Below, in pieces: positions 44,171-56,303 of a DNA stretch of 64,000 bases (the stretch's first letter is position 1; every line of letters begins with the position of its first letter). The DNA is from Posidonia oceanica. Lineage: Eukaryota > Streptophyta > Magnoliopsida > Alismatales > Posidoniaceae. The translations under genes were made by a program, and so were the position numbers. The notes beneath the pieces are model-generated. The model was not told the DNA's origin, did not search any database, and was given only the letters and a program-made list of their open reading frames with translations. Location: contig JAZBRS010000077.1 in NCBI GenBank assembly GCA_037176725.1, forward strand, positions 1,984,001-2,048,000, written 5' to 3'.

Positions 44171-44649
44171 GGGCCAGAGCTGTTTCTCTGGAGCGGGTAG
44201 TTTCGAGTCCTTAAAGACTATATTCCTCCGCTCGTATCCTTTGATGATCTCTCAGGCTAGTTCAAAGGGATCTGCCTCGCCATTCCTTTCTTGGGGTTGA
44301 CCTTCTCTTGAGAGGAAATTGAAGCATTTGAGGAGCTCTAGGTTATTTGCCTTACTTTCTCCGTCTTGTATTGCCTCTGTTGGGAATTCCCATTCTACGG
44401 ATCCTCGCTCAGAGCATATTTCAAACTCATCGCTTTCTGCAACAAGGAAACCACCCCCAGCTCTGATTCGAGTAGGCAAATGGACACGGTCTCGACCTCT
44501 AATGGACTGCCTTCTGCCTCTAGGTTCGCCACTGAATGATGAGGCAGAGGGTTCTGGTGTATTTGTAACTTGTGTTGTCCTGTCCTGGCCTCTTTCAACC
44601 TGTCTTTGAGGGTTGACCACATTATTTCTCCCGTGTCATTTAGATCATA
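44171..44649 (-). pseudogene. L1 gag-pro linker, downstream side of the solo LTR
   Basis: Joined conceptually to 50177 and above, the frame continues the gag finger into LNDTGEIMWSTLKDRLKEAR and stays open to about 44395. The solo LTR therefore interrupted a continuous gag-pro frame. The rest of the linker is hydrophilic and lies in a second frame (44252-44620). Confidence 0.7.
44645..44649. repeat. Target site duplication of the solo LTR, left copy (TCATA)
   Basis: The bases tcata precede TGTTGACACCCC at 44650 and recur at 50172-50176. Confidence 0.95.
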
Positions 44650-47219
44650 TGTTGACACCCCATTTTGACAGACTGAATTGGTGGATCTCTCTCTCTGGTG
44701 GCTTCTGAACCAAACACCTAAACTAAACCCAAAATCACACCCTTTTTTCAAAACCAAACTCCAAAGCAAACCCCAAAAACAAACCTAGAACTACATTCAT
44801 TCCCTAACCTAGAAAACCATCCAAAAACCCTAGGAAAACCCATTCTTTCTTCAACTTAGAAAATCATCCAAAAACCCTAGGAAAACCCATCCTTTCTTCA
44901 ACCTAGAAAACCATCCAAAAATCCTAGAAAACCTAGGTAAAACAATCTTGAAATCCAATCCAAACCCTGAACCAAAACCCATTTCAAACCCTAACCCTAA
45001 ACCTTTCAAAAACCCTTAAAAAATCCCACTTAAAACCATAGAAAACCCTAGATTAAACCTTAGGTCAAACCCTAGAAACCCTAGGTCACACACCTGCACA
45101 AAACCCCTCCAAATTCAGGTCTTTATCCTCCCTATCTCTCCTGATTATCCTTTTCTCTCTCCTGATTATCCTTTTCTCTTGCCTCATTATTCTCCCCCTT
45201 TCTTCTTCTCCCTCCTTCTTCAAACTCATCATCAATCCCATTTAACACTTCTTAAAACAATTAAAGAGAAAAATTCAACCAGAAAAATAAATCAAACACC
45301 TAAAAATAATTCAAAAGAAAATCTAATTAAAAACAAATCAAAACAACCCAAAAATAGTTAAAACTAATTATAACAAACTAAAAGATTTAAAAACGATCTA
45401 AAACAATTAAAAAGCAAATTTCAAGACTTAAAACAATTAAAAACAAATTTCAAAACTTAAGGACAATTAAAACAAATCAAAACCCATTAAAAACAATTAA
45501 AGAAGCAAACATAAGAAAAAACCAGTCAAAACCCTTAGAAAGAAAAACAATCTAAAAATCGAATCAAAAACCTTAAAACAATCAAAGAAAAATTAAAACA
45601 ACTAACAAACTTAAAATCAAAAGGAAAAAAAACTTAAATAATCAAAACAATTAAAAAACTTTGAGAAAACAATTAAAAGGAAAACCTAAACAATTAACAA
45701 TTAAAAAAGAAGACAAACTTAAAATCAAATTAACAAACTAAAAAACAATCAACAATTAAAATCAAATTAAAAAACTTAAAAACAATTAACAAACTTAAAA
45801 TTGAAAAACTTAAAATCAAAAAACAAACTTAAATCAAGAAGAAAATCTAAACAATTAAAACAATCAAGAAAAAACTTTAAAAACCATTAACAAACTTAAA
45901 AGAATAATTAAAAGGATGACCTAAAAAATAATTACTTAAAACTCTAAAACAAATCCAAAAACCAAAACCCAATTTCCTTTTTATTTTCTTTCCCTTCCTT
46001 ATTCTTCTTTTTCTCCTTCTTTCCCTCCTTATTTCCATTTCTTTTTTATTTCTTTTCCTTTCTCCAACAAAGCCCAGCCCACCTCTCCTTCCTCTTATTC
46101 TTTTTTTTTTTTTTTCACCGTGCTCCAAGCCCAACCCAACTTCCCACTTCTTCCTTCTTTTCTTCTTCTTCTCTTCTCCCTCTCACAAACCACAAACGAT
46201 AGCCTCCCCTCCATTTTTTTTCAAACTTGGTTGACACCCAAAGATCCTCACCATGCTCCCACGACCTCCATCACCACCATGCTCCTACCAAGCCCATGAC
46301 TCACAACCACTGCCCTAGACCACGGCCATTCACACAGCAACACCTTCACACACACACACAACCAGTAGACCAAAAAAAAAAGGAGGAGAAGTTGGAAGAG
46401 AAACACCACAGACCAACACTCAGAGCCTCCTCCCTCTTGTGCAACCCAGAACCCAGTAGAGAGAGTAGGAAGAGAAGAGAGAGAGGAGAAAAAAAAACCT
46501 AAAAACCCAACTCAAAGAAATCAGACCTCCGGCCACCTCCTCTTCCATTCACAGTCCACTTCCACACCACCCTCAACACTCCCTCACCACCACCGCGAAG
46601 CCACCAGAAGGCCAATTACACGAGCCACCTCCGGTGAGAGCAACAAAGAGAGAGAGAGGAGAGAGGATTATCGTTTTGCATGCAACTCCGACCACCCACA
46701 TACAGAGGGGAGGAGAAGGGCCACCGAAGCCTCCCAGACCTCCTCCATGCCTCCACGGTCTCGCCCGGATCCCAGCCGCACGTGTCTCGCTGCCTCCGCC
46801 TTGAACAGCCACCATAGAATCTCCACGAGCTCGCAGGACCTCCCCGCACGCTCCAACAGGTAATAAACCCCTCCACCGGCTCCGCCTCGCTCCCCTCTAG
46901 CTCTCCATGTCTTTCTATTCGCATTTCGAGCCCTAGTGCGCCACCAGCACGTCGCCGAAGTAGCCTTCTTCCCCAGCACCGGTCGCCGGTGCAACAGACG
47001 CACCGCATGCTCCGCGCCGTCCGCCGCTCCGTAGCACCGCTCCTAACCCCACCGCGCCTCCGCTAGACCGTGCCGCGCCTCCCCAAGCCCTGCCGAAGCC
47101 ACACTGCCTCCCTCTCCGTCACGCAGAGCCTCCCCCGGCGAGCTGCAGCCATGGCACTATAGCTTCTCATTTAAATATCCGCATTAGTTGGTTTTGGGAT
47201 TTATTTTTTCTTATCTTGG

Positions 47220-48430
47220 TAACTTTACACTTGCATTGCATTAGATTCTTTTAGTTTTACTTATTTGCGTTTAGGTCCTATGTATGTTTAGGTTTTATTT
47301 AAATCTGAATTAAAACTATATTACATTGTGTTTATTATCTGTCATTTCCATTTATTGCATTTTAATCCTTCTGTAGTTCAAATAGTTTTAATTTCATTTA
47401 CTTTCAATCCAGTAGCTTAATTTATTTACTTTTAAGTCCTGCAGTTGATTAATATCATTTAAATGTTTGTTTTTATCTTATTACATTACATTTAACTTCT
47501 GCAACTTCTTATATTTGCACTTGAGTCCTCTATTGATTGATCATTTCATTTAAATGCATGTTTTATCTTATTACATTGCGTTAATGTCCTCTATTTATTT
47601 TAAATTGCATCTAGGTCCTGTTTCAGTTGATGAATGTCATTTATTTCTCTTTTTTACCTTTCTGCATTGCAATGAGGCCCCTGAATTTATTTTATTTGCC
47701 TTGCAGTCCTCAGTTGGTTGATGTTTGATTTAATTCGCATTTACTATCTTATTGCATTGCATAAAACTCCTGCAGGTTGCATTATTTGCATTTTAGTCCA
47801 CAGACCATGCATGCATTCATTTAAATTGCATTTTTACCTTACTAAATTGCATTTTAGCCCCTGTACTTAGTTTAATTGCACATCAGTCTTCATACAGTTC
47901 ATGCATTTCATTTAATCAGTATTTAAAACTATATTGCATTACTGAAAAACCCAAAAAACATGTTTATTTGCATATTAGTCCATCAGTAGTTTAAAAACTC
48001 ATTTAATCTACATTTAAATCATATTGCATTACTAAAAAGCACAAAAACATGCTGTAATTGCACTTAAGTCCACATTCTGTGAATCAGTAGTTTAAATTTG
48101 CATATTTCATTACATATAAAACCCACAAAAATTCTGTAATTGCACATTAGTCCTCAGAGCATTCATCTTTCATTTAATTTATGTTTCTTATCTTATTGCA
48201 TTGCTAAAAAATCCAAAAAAATTGTTTTATTTGCATTTTAGTCCTCTATGCATTTAAATGCCATGTTAGTTGCATTTTAAACCACCTTGCATTGTTAAAA
48301 AGCCCAACAGTTTTTTGAAATAGCACATAAGTTCATGTTTTCAACTTTTACAAGTTTGCATGCTTTCTTTGCATTGCATTTAGGCCCTGTAAGTTTTCAA
48401 AAATTGCATTTAGGCCCCCATCTTTGCATT
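47220..48430 (+). repeat. TTGCATTTTAGTCC-type motif zone in the solo LTR
   Basis: At least twelve copies such as TTGCACTTGAGTCC, TTGCATCTAGGTCC, TTGCATTTTAGTCC, TTGCATATTAGTCC, TTGCACTTAAGTCC and TTGCACATTAGTCC are spaced irregularly by roughly 50-100 bases, separated by TTTAATTTAAAT-like fillers. Confidence 0.8.
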
Positions 48431-49199
48431 TTTACATGCATTGCACCCATACATCATTGCACTTAGCATCTTAGCACACTTCTGAGCACCCTTAGCTCCC
48501 ATGCATGTGGGAGGTCCTGTTCTGCACACCCTTAGGGACTACTTGCACTTAGATCCCTTCCTTTCCTTGGTTCTTGAGTCTTCTGCCTTGAGGCCTGTGT
48601 AACTCCCAATCGGACCGTCGGATCTTCGCGACCAAGCCACTCGGATCATCCTGGTGGGGCAGACTTTCATGCTGACCAAGGTTACCTCGGATCAGGCCTC
48701 AGATCTCCAAGGTAAGTCCATCTACATCACTGCATAGCGCTTTGTTACATATCACTTGCATTGCATGCATTGTTTTCGCACTGCGTTTTCCGTGCATGTA
48801 GATTAGGGCTTCCCCTCTTGCCTATCCACTCTACATCCTCTCTTCGCGTCTTCTTAGTGTCTTTGGGTTGAGTTTTCCTTGGATTCACTACTGATCGTGG
48901 CCTTCTTCCCCGTTTCCCACGATCCGATTGCACCGCGAGCTTTAGGCAGCGTGCGAGACACATCGTGCGACAGTTTAGTGGGAAACAGTCACAGGGTAGT
49001 GGTGATCCCTCTGCTTGCTTTCTTTTCCCTTTGCAGGTCTTCACACCTGCATCACGTGGTCATTAACCGGTGTTTGTTTTCACACTTACACCGCTTGCCT
49101 CTCTTTACTTGTTTTATTTTTTCCCCTTTGCATGTTTTCGCATCTGCATTGCGTGGCTTTTACGATATTTTGTTTTCGCACTTACATCGCTTGTTTTCC

Positions 49200-49480
49200 T
49201 TCTCTCTTACACCGTTTTGCGTGCCAGCATTTGTTTTCGCACTGTTTTGCGTGCCAGCATCTGTTTTACCTATTTTCGCATCGTTTTGCGTGCTCACATC
49301 TATTTTTGCTCGTTTTCGCACTATTTTGCGTGCCAGCATCTGTTTTCACCTGTTTTCACACCATTTTGTGTGCTTGCTTTCCTTTTCGCTTGCTCTTGCA
49401 CCGTTTTGTGTGTCTACTTTCATTTCTTGCACTGTTTTGTGTGCCTGCCTTCGTTTCTCACACTGTTTTGCATATTTGCT
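49200..49480 (+). repeat. TTTTGCGTGCCAGCATCTGT tandem repeats in the solo LTR
   Basis: Units of about 35 bases with core CACCGTTTTGCGTGCCAGCA are repeated, degenerating towards TTTTGTGTGCCTGC at the right. Same zone as 19020-19250. Confidence 0.85.
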
Positions 49481-50171
49481 CCTATTTTCCTTCGCATGTC
49501 GCTTGCATGTGTATGGTTTTACCGTTGTTTTGTTTTGTCACTTGCATTTGCATTAGGGTAGTGATGCTTACTGCCTGGAGTTCTCACGGACCAAGGTTCA
49601 CCTAATTCGGAACACAGACAGTGCTATTGAGCACTTAGATTGCACGTTTAATTCCTTGCATGCATTCTATCACTTAGAACACACCTTTGAGCATCTAATT
49701 AGGCATTCATGGCACTTAGGCATTCAAAGTATGCATTTCGCTATGTATGCGAGTGTAAGCCTACAAAGATCGATTCTCGGGCGTGTCGGGGGTGCCTAAC
49801 ACCTTCCCCGCACATAACAGGAGTCCTTGCCCTTTCTCATGGCCCGTAATGACCATATTGCCCTTATCCTAGGCACGAGTCACATCATTTGCATCTCATT
49901 TCATTTGCATTGCATCGCATTGCATCTTTTGCTTGGTTTTGCATGTTTATTCACGCATTTGCCCGCTTTTCCGTGTCTCCCGACTTAATAGACGCGGTGG
50001 CGACTCTGATTTGTCTTATCTTTTCTTTTTCTTGCTCTTTTTTCCCTTTTTTGGTGTTTTTGAGCCAAGTCTTCCTTCTCGGATGCACCCGCTAATAGTG
50101 AACCTGATTCTGATCGGTGCATGCGAGCTTTGGCATCGTGCATGGATGATCTGAACATCGGGATCGCTACA

Positions 50172-50176
50172 TCATA
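50172..50176. repeat. Target site duplication of the solo LTR, right copy (TCATA)
   Basis: Identical to 44645-44649; directly follows the LTR terminus GCTACA. Confidence 0.95.
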
Positions 50177-52000
50177 TATTCTGTCTTTTAACACATAACA
50201 TTCCTCAAGTGTGTGCCCGTTTTTCTGGTGATATGCACAGTACTTGGACATGTTTGTGTTGGGAGCATTTGGCTTTGGCACTGGGAGTTGCAAGTCCCCA
50301 CTTTCGACCAGCATTCTGAAGATGTCTGGAATTGTCTCTAGAAGTGGTGGGTAACTCTGTCTTCTTGGTCCTCTGAGTGCCTGTGGTGGAGGAACATTGT
50401 GATAGTCCCTCTACCCTTGCGGTGGTGCTTTGTATTGATTATTGCTTTGCCCCTGTTGGGCATTTAATGGGGAGTTAGAGTGCTGGGGTGGGAACTGTTG
50501 GAGTGGCTACCTCTGCTATTCTGCTTGTTGATATTGAGACTGCTGGAAGTGTTGCCCTTTCCATCCCCTTTGATTCTGCGTGGTTAGCTGTGCCATGCTG
50601 CAAGTGACACCTTCTATTGTATGCCCCGCAGTCTTCTTCCGGTTCTTTGCTTCGTGCTCCAGGAATGGCAGCTCTTCTCTGTTTCGCATTACTTTGGCGG
50701 CCCGCTCGTATAACTGTGGATAGGTGTGGAAGTCACCTACCAACAGTCCGGCCCTGAGTGCTCCCGTGGTATTTCTTGCAATTATCTCCATGGCTTGGCC
50801 TTCGGGTATGTAGCACTCTGACCGAGCGGCCATGTCCCTCCATCGACTAGCGAAGGTGACGAAGTCCTCGTTTGGCCTCATCTTCTCAACTGTGAGGTTG
50901 CCTGCAGTGGGTTTGTGTGGCACCCGGTGACTATATTGGTTTAGAAATTTTTCCTCAATTATCCTAAAATCCTGGAGATCATAGGAAGTTAGGGTGTCAA
51001 ACCACTTTAAGGCTTCTCCCTCAAGCGTCTTGAAGAAGAGGTATGTGGTGAGCCTAGCGTCGTAACGGTACGGTAGAGTATCCATAGTGAAGGTAGCTAT
51101 GTGATTCCTGGGATCCTCTGTTCCATTATATCTCCTCATCTTTGGCATTTTAAACCCTAGGAGAAGGGCGAAATGAGGGAACTTGGAGATGTCGTAGCTG
51201 ATGGGTGTCTTTGAAGTGACTCCAGCCTCTGCTAGTGCTTCGGCGATCATCCTTTTGAGATCTGTCCCTAGTGCGGCGTATTGCCCCTGGCTTGGGTGTC
51301 TGTGTGTCTATGGGAGTGGTAGCAATGACGGATTATGTTGCGGGGGAAAGAAGGATGACTAGGGTCGTGTAGGGTAGTATGGCGTGTTAATAGGTGGTTA
51401 TTGTGGATGGAAGAATGATGATGGAAGCGGAGTGGGGTAGTATTGCGTTTTAGCGGGAGGTTGTGTTATGTATGGGGTTGTATATGGCGGAGTTGGATGG
51501 ATGTAAGGGTAGCTGGGCATCGTGTGGTACGATGGGTAGGAACCTTGGTTAGGGAAGGCAAGGTTTGGTATGGCATGCATATAGACTGGTGTATGGAATA
51601 GGTGGTTGTGGTGTTCTTGGAGGGTGGAGGTTTGTGGGCTTATGTGCGTGAAGTGTTGTTGAGCTAGGGATTGCCGAACCTTGTAGGTCTCCTCCTCAGT
51701 TGGATAGGAAGTAGCTACGATGGGAGGCACGATGTTGGAGGTTACTTCAGGATGTGTGAACTCGGGCGGGGCGTTCCTTGTTTGGGACTGATCCGCCTCC
51801 CTTCCTTCTTCATTTGTATCAGTGTTGTAATTGAAGGGGATGGAGACGTGTGGGAACCTTCGCTGGCCGGCGGCTCGTGGGAAGCTGGGGGTTCCTGGCC
51901 CTTCCGTCTGTGAGATTGAGCCTCTAAAGAAGGACCCATCCGGGCCTAGGCTTTGCTGCGCCATTGAGGTAGAGGTTGAGGATGTGCTCATGTGCTCCAT
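50177..52000 (-). pseudogene. gag: gag of element L1 (several in-frame stops)
   Basis: A single minus-strand frame runs from ATG 52000 to the solo LTR, broken by stops near 51395, at one or two further sites before 51250, and after 50516. The first 200 residues are Pro/Ser/Thr/Tyr-rich. The core is at 51250-50516: FKMPKMRRYNGTEDPRNHIA, LEGEALKWFDTLTSYDLQDF and FLNQYSHRVPHKPTAGNL, typical of plant Ty3/gypsy gag. The finger CAYHQKNGHTLEEC (C-x2-H-x4-H-x4-C) lies at about 50242-50203, followed by VLKDRIYD, where the solo LTR cuts in. Length and layout match the Tat/Athila branch. Confidence 0.88.
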
Positions 52001-52122
52001 TTTTTTCTTTCTTTCTTTTTTCCTTTTTTCTTCTTTTCTTTTTTTCTTTCTTTCTTTTTTTTCTTTTCTTTTTTTCCTTTCTTTGTTTCTTCTTTTCTTT
52101 TTTTTTCTCTTTTTTTAGACTA
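52001..52122. repeat. TTTC/TTCTTT pyrimidine microsatellite
   Basis: About 120 bases consist almost only of T with interspersed C. Phenylalanine-rich ORFs here are artefacts. Confidence 0.9.
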
Positions 52123-53371
52123 TTACAGACTATTACAGGAGATCGAAGAAAAAGAAATTACAGACTTGATACGCTAAGTAATACAGACTCAACTAAACTG
52201 AAAGTAAAATTAAAACGGTAAACCGATCCTGCTTTGATGTTTCTGCGACCTGCCAATAGAGATAATTAGGTTCCTGCAAGCAAGGCACACCGGAGCGTCC
52301 TACCCTGTAGTTGCCTGTAGCCTAGGCGACCTAGCAAGTCACCGGCTGATCGGGCGGCTGAGTGAGGCACCTTCTGAACAGGCGGCTTAAGCTCTGTTCT
52401 TCCAGCGGCCAAGATTTGTTCTGGACAGACCACGCAACAAACAGGAAAATAAACAATACAGGTTTCAAGCATATCGCTGTTTTTACTGTTTAAGTGATTT
52501 TAGTTAATGGATTGATTAAACTTGCATGTGTTTATGCTGAATGAGATTCTTGCTCAAAGGTACCGCTCTCTGACCTTCTCTAGGGTCCACCAAGAGGGAC
52601 CTAGATGGGGGGCTTGTCTCTCTAAAGAGGGACCCTCCACCTAGGATTCTATCCTTAGGCTCGGCACTTAATCAAACCACAAAAACAATAAATAAACACA
52701 AAATATCAAAGTGCAAAGTATCTACCAAGTCTTAATATTGACTCAAGGAGGAAGAGGAGTCAATAATAAAACTTAAGACACCTTGAGATCTTGATCCAAC
52801 TATTGCAATTAACACTGAGTATGGGAGAGTGACTTGCACTGGCTTGGGTTCACTAAGGTTAATTGTTCTAACTAGAGGAAGACTACCTCAAGGAACTTTG
52901 ACTTTAATATAAAGCAATTAGTTTCCACCTTAAGGGTGGACACAAACATATCTAAAAATCGTTAAAAAGCTAAGAAAAAGAAAGTGGACAGGAATAGTTG
53001 TTTTTTTTGGTAACTGCAGATCCAAAAATACAACACAAATTATAGGAAAAAACTAAAGATCTGCAGTAAAAACAAACTGGAATGAGTCGCCTGTTTTAAT
53101 GGCACCTCTGTTAGTCGCCTCCCGGAGGTGCGGCTAGGATAGACGCTCCTCGGAAAGGCGGCTCACGGCCACAGTCTTCTGACCCCAGTAAAACAGTCCT
53201 AGCTGTTGGAGCTTTGGGTTTTACTGATGTCAGAAATAGAAAAAACGAGAAAAAGGTTTAGGGTGCCGTGAAAACCTAAACGCACGGTTCCCAAACTGAA
53301 AACTACACTTAGATCTATAAAAATAAAAAGGGAAAGGAGGGAAGAAACATGCTTACGTAGCACGAGGGTTG

Positions 53372-53389
53372 GCTGAAGCTGAGTCCCAC
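53372..53389 (-). promoter_or_regulatory. Possible degenerate PBS of L1
   Basis: Minus strand GTGGGACTCAGCTTCAGC resembles GTGGCGACTCTGCTGGGG of the Ogre-type PBS but lacks one base and differs at several others. It starts 17 bases from the LTR end, farther than the usual 0-5. It may be a decayed PBS or chance. Confidence 0.35.
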
Positions 53390-53406
53390 CGTGATCGCTA
53401 GAGAAC

Positions 53407-54010
53407 TGTAGTGTGGAATTTGGGGGGGGTGTTTAGGAAGATGTCGGTGCCTCCACGTACGTCGTCAACTTTGTTGTGATCGCCACTCGCCTTTGGGTAG
53501 ACAAGACACCTGGGGGGAGATTATGAAGATGTGGGTCCTCGGACCACTAGATCGACGGCTGGATGTCGTCTAGCGGCTCCCTTGTGTTACGTAAGCTCTT
53601 TCCTTCCCTTCAAAACAAAATGAAATAGATCTAGATTAGTTCAAGTGTAGTAGTCAGTAACAGAAGTAAACGAAACAACATGACTAAAAGAAACAAATAC
53701 TAACCGGGGGTTGTTTCCCGCATGCATATGCTATGGGTCCTATGCTAAGGAATGTAAAAATGCGATGAAAAATTAGATTGGAGGAAGATACTCTCTTTCA
53801 CCCTTATGCTGAATGCAATGAAGTTGAAAGGAGGCACAGTCGGAGCTCCGGCTTAGTTGGGAATTTTGGAATGAAGATGGGAATTGGGTTTCCCTCTTCT
53901 GAAAGGTGGGAGATAGAGCTTTTGGGTTGAAGGCTCCAGCTCTGGAAGATGGAGACTTAACACTGACAGAGTGATTCCTCTCTCAGAAATTCCAACCCTA
54001 GGGGGGAATT
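53407..54010 (-). mobile_element. L1 5' LTR, distal part
   Basis: It aligns with 5690-6276 of the 3' LTR, with a short extra stretch (about 53778-53795) and scattered substitutions. It begins at TGTAGTGTGG (plus strand) and stops at the Tekay-like LTR start. Confidence 0.9.
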
Positions 54011-56167
54011 TGTAATATCCTGATTTTCCATAATATAATTTGAGTTAATTATTTTGGGAAATCTTTCCCTGTTGTTGTTGTTGCTGTTGTTGCTGTTGTT
54101 TGTGGTGTGTTGGTGTTTGTGTGCCTTTGGTGGTTTTGTTTCTGGCTCCTCGGTGTTGTTTGGTGTGGTCGTGAGGGAAGTAAGGGCTTGGTTGAAGGAA
54201 GTTAGGGGCTTGATTGTGGTTTGTGGAGAGAAAGGGAGAGAAATGCAATTTTCTCTTTTTCTTCCCCACGTGCCTTCTTTCTTCCCCTCTTTCTTCTCCC
54301 CTTTCTTCTCTTCTCCTTTGTTTTCTTCTCCACCAGACAGCCGATTGCAACCCTAGGCGATCGCCGGCGTCGGAGGAGGGAGAGGAGGTGTGGCTGGTGC
54401 TGGAGGAACGTGGAGGCAAGCCTGTGTGAGGAGAGTGGTGCTCGTCGGCTGGAGGAGGAGGGTGTTGTTCGTCGGCTGACAGGAGTGGAGATTGGGGTTC
54501 GCCAGTTGGTGCGTGTTTCCCCCTCGAATTCTTTCCAATTTTCTTGCCTAATTGCTTTGAATGCATGTGATCTAGCTATGCCATGAATATTGTAGGATTT
54601 CATTTGGTTTTGAATGGTTTCTGGATTGAATGGAATTAGGTTTTATTTGACCTCTTGAGCTTTGCGAATTTGTATCTTGATGTATAATGCATGAAATTGT
54701 TTGATTTTTGTGCTCATGTGTAGAGCACTCGTGATGCTTTGATTCTCGTATTTACTTGTGATTTATGGGTTTTTGTGGTGCGATCGGTTGAGGTTCCCAT
54801 CTCGGGCGATTTGTTTTGGGTTCCGTTTTGGTTTTCTGAAATCGCCCAGATCGGTATGCTGTTTTCTGTAGAAATCGGTACGACCCACCAATTTTGGTGT
54901 CCCGTTGCCGTCAGTTTAGGCCAAAATCTGATTTCGGTCTGCTGAAATCGATCAGTCTGCCGATTTCTGCGTGGATCGATTCGACCGGTGGATTTGGTTC
55001 TACCGAATCAGGGATTTTTGGTCGATTGGTGGTAATTTCGGTGTGCCGTTTTTGGTCTGAACCTAGACTCGGTACCCAGAACAGTTGACCGATTGATTTG
55101 GTTCTCCCGAACCAGGGATTTTCGATCGACCGGTGGCTTTTTCAATGTGCCGTTTCAGGGGTAAAATGATTTCTAAAGAAGGAAGATTTGGGTTTTCGAT
55201 GCATTTGGTTTTGTTATGATTTGATATGGTTTTGTGAATTATGAGGAATGATTTTGAAAGGATTTCCAAATGATTTTTGGAAAAGAAATGCATGTTTGTG
55301 AAAAGAGTTTGGAAATGGTTTCCGTGGTTTTGAAGGACCAAGAGACCGAAGCTTCTGACTAGTAACTAGGGGTGTTTGAATACACTCTATGGTTCGAGAG
55401 TCAGGTAGCCTAGGGTGAGGTTAGCGGTACAGTAGGCCCTGTTGAAACAAACGGTCTACCCTCTATGCCGGTGCTGGCTGGGGCTAGAGTCCCCAGATGC
55501 TCGGGCACCAAAGGGACGCCAGAGTGCATAACCCCGTGTTGACATGATGTTGATCATGAAAATGATCATTCTATAAATTGAGGACTGAGTTCCCAGGGCG
55601 GATTGTTCTCCCACACGGGGTAGTCTTCCGCGGCATTGCAGCCAAGAGATGCGTGTGTCATCTGCAACTGCTTGTGGCTGGTGTCGTTCACCTGTGGCCA
55701 GGGTGCTCGATTAGATTTGGAATCGATGTGTGTGTGAGTGTGGATTTGAGATGAATTGTGATGTATTTGAGAATGCATATGTTTTTAGAAAATGTGGATA
55801 GCTTTATAAAAGCATGTGCTTTTCTTGAAATGAATGTTATGCTTTTAAATAGCATAGATTACTGTAAGTATGATGTTTATTGCTTTAGTAAATATTTTTG
55901 CTGCCGTTTGCCATGGTTTTGGGTGGCACGTACTGGGTGACTTAGATGTCACTCACGCGTGTTTTGTGTTTGGTTTTCAGGTGCAGGGTCGAGGTATAGT
56001 CCAGCCTGGTGCTTGTTTAGGAGCCACATAGCCGCGCACTGGGGATCTTGGGAGTATTTTAATAGTATTGTAAAGTTTTAAATTTATTCTCAAATGTAAT
56101 TAATTGTTTATTTGTTTAAATATCATTCGGGTAGTTCATGCTATTTTGGTTGCGTCGGGGTGTGACA
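54011..56167 (+). mobile_element. 5' LTR of the Tekay-like element (2157 bp)
   Basis: It begins TGTAATATCC and ends GTGTGACA. It includes a GTTGTTGCTGTT microsatellite (54070-54103). The ~130-codon frames at 54045-54600 come from low-complexity sequence in both strands and are not called. Confidence 0.85.
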
Positions 56168-56172
56168 AGGAG

Positions 56173-56187
56173 TGGTATCAAAGCTCC
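56173..56187 (+). promoter_or_regulatory. PBS of the Tekay-like element
   Basis: TGGTATCAAAGCTCC lies five bases after the LTR end and differs at one position from the common plant initiator tRNA-Met PBS TGGTATCAGAGC. Confidence 0.85.
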
Positions 56188-56303
56188 AGGTTCACTAAGT
56201 GCACGAGCTTAGGAGTGTCTGGTCTAGTGGCTCCGTAGGACTGTGCCGTTTTTGTTTTTGCACCTGATCTTTTGTTTCTTGTCTTTGTTGTGGCTATAGC
56301 TAG

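Larger units (their letters stand above)
44650..50171 (+). mobile_element. Solo LTR (5522 bp) of a second Ogre-type subfamily
   Basis: It starts TGTTGACACCCC, ends GGATCGCTACA, has flanking TCATA duplications and no internal region. This is the product expected from LTR-LTR recombination. Zone order is the same as in the 14301-19836 LTR: CCCTAA-rich start, A-rich zone (45230-45950), pyrimidine zone, GC-rich zone (46220-47160), TTGCA..AGTCC zone (47220-48430), TTTGCGTGCC repeats (49200-49480), conserved hairpin block (49787-49811). Outside the termini and the last ~900 bases it is strongly diverged, so it represents another subfamily. No coding sequence is supported. Confidence 0.93.
52001..53406 (-). 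other. L1 untranslated leader
   Basis: The gag-proximal part is a long pyrimidine microsatellite on the plus strand (52001-52122). The remainder has no credible ORF. AGTCGCC-type motifs recur at 52325-52345 and 53096-53160. A PBS-like sequence is near the LTR. Confidence 0.65.

Noticed and set aside
51831..52221. Phe-rich frames resembling a membrane protein
   Set aside because: They are translations of the pyrimidine microsatellite at 52001-52122.
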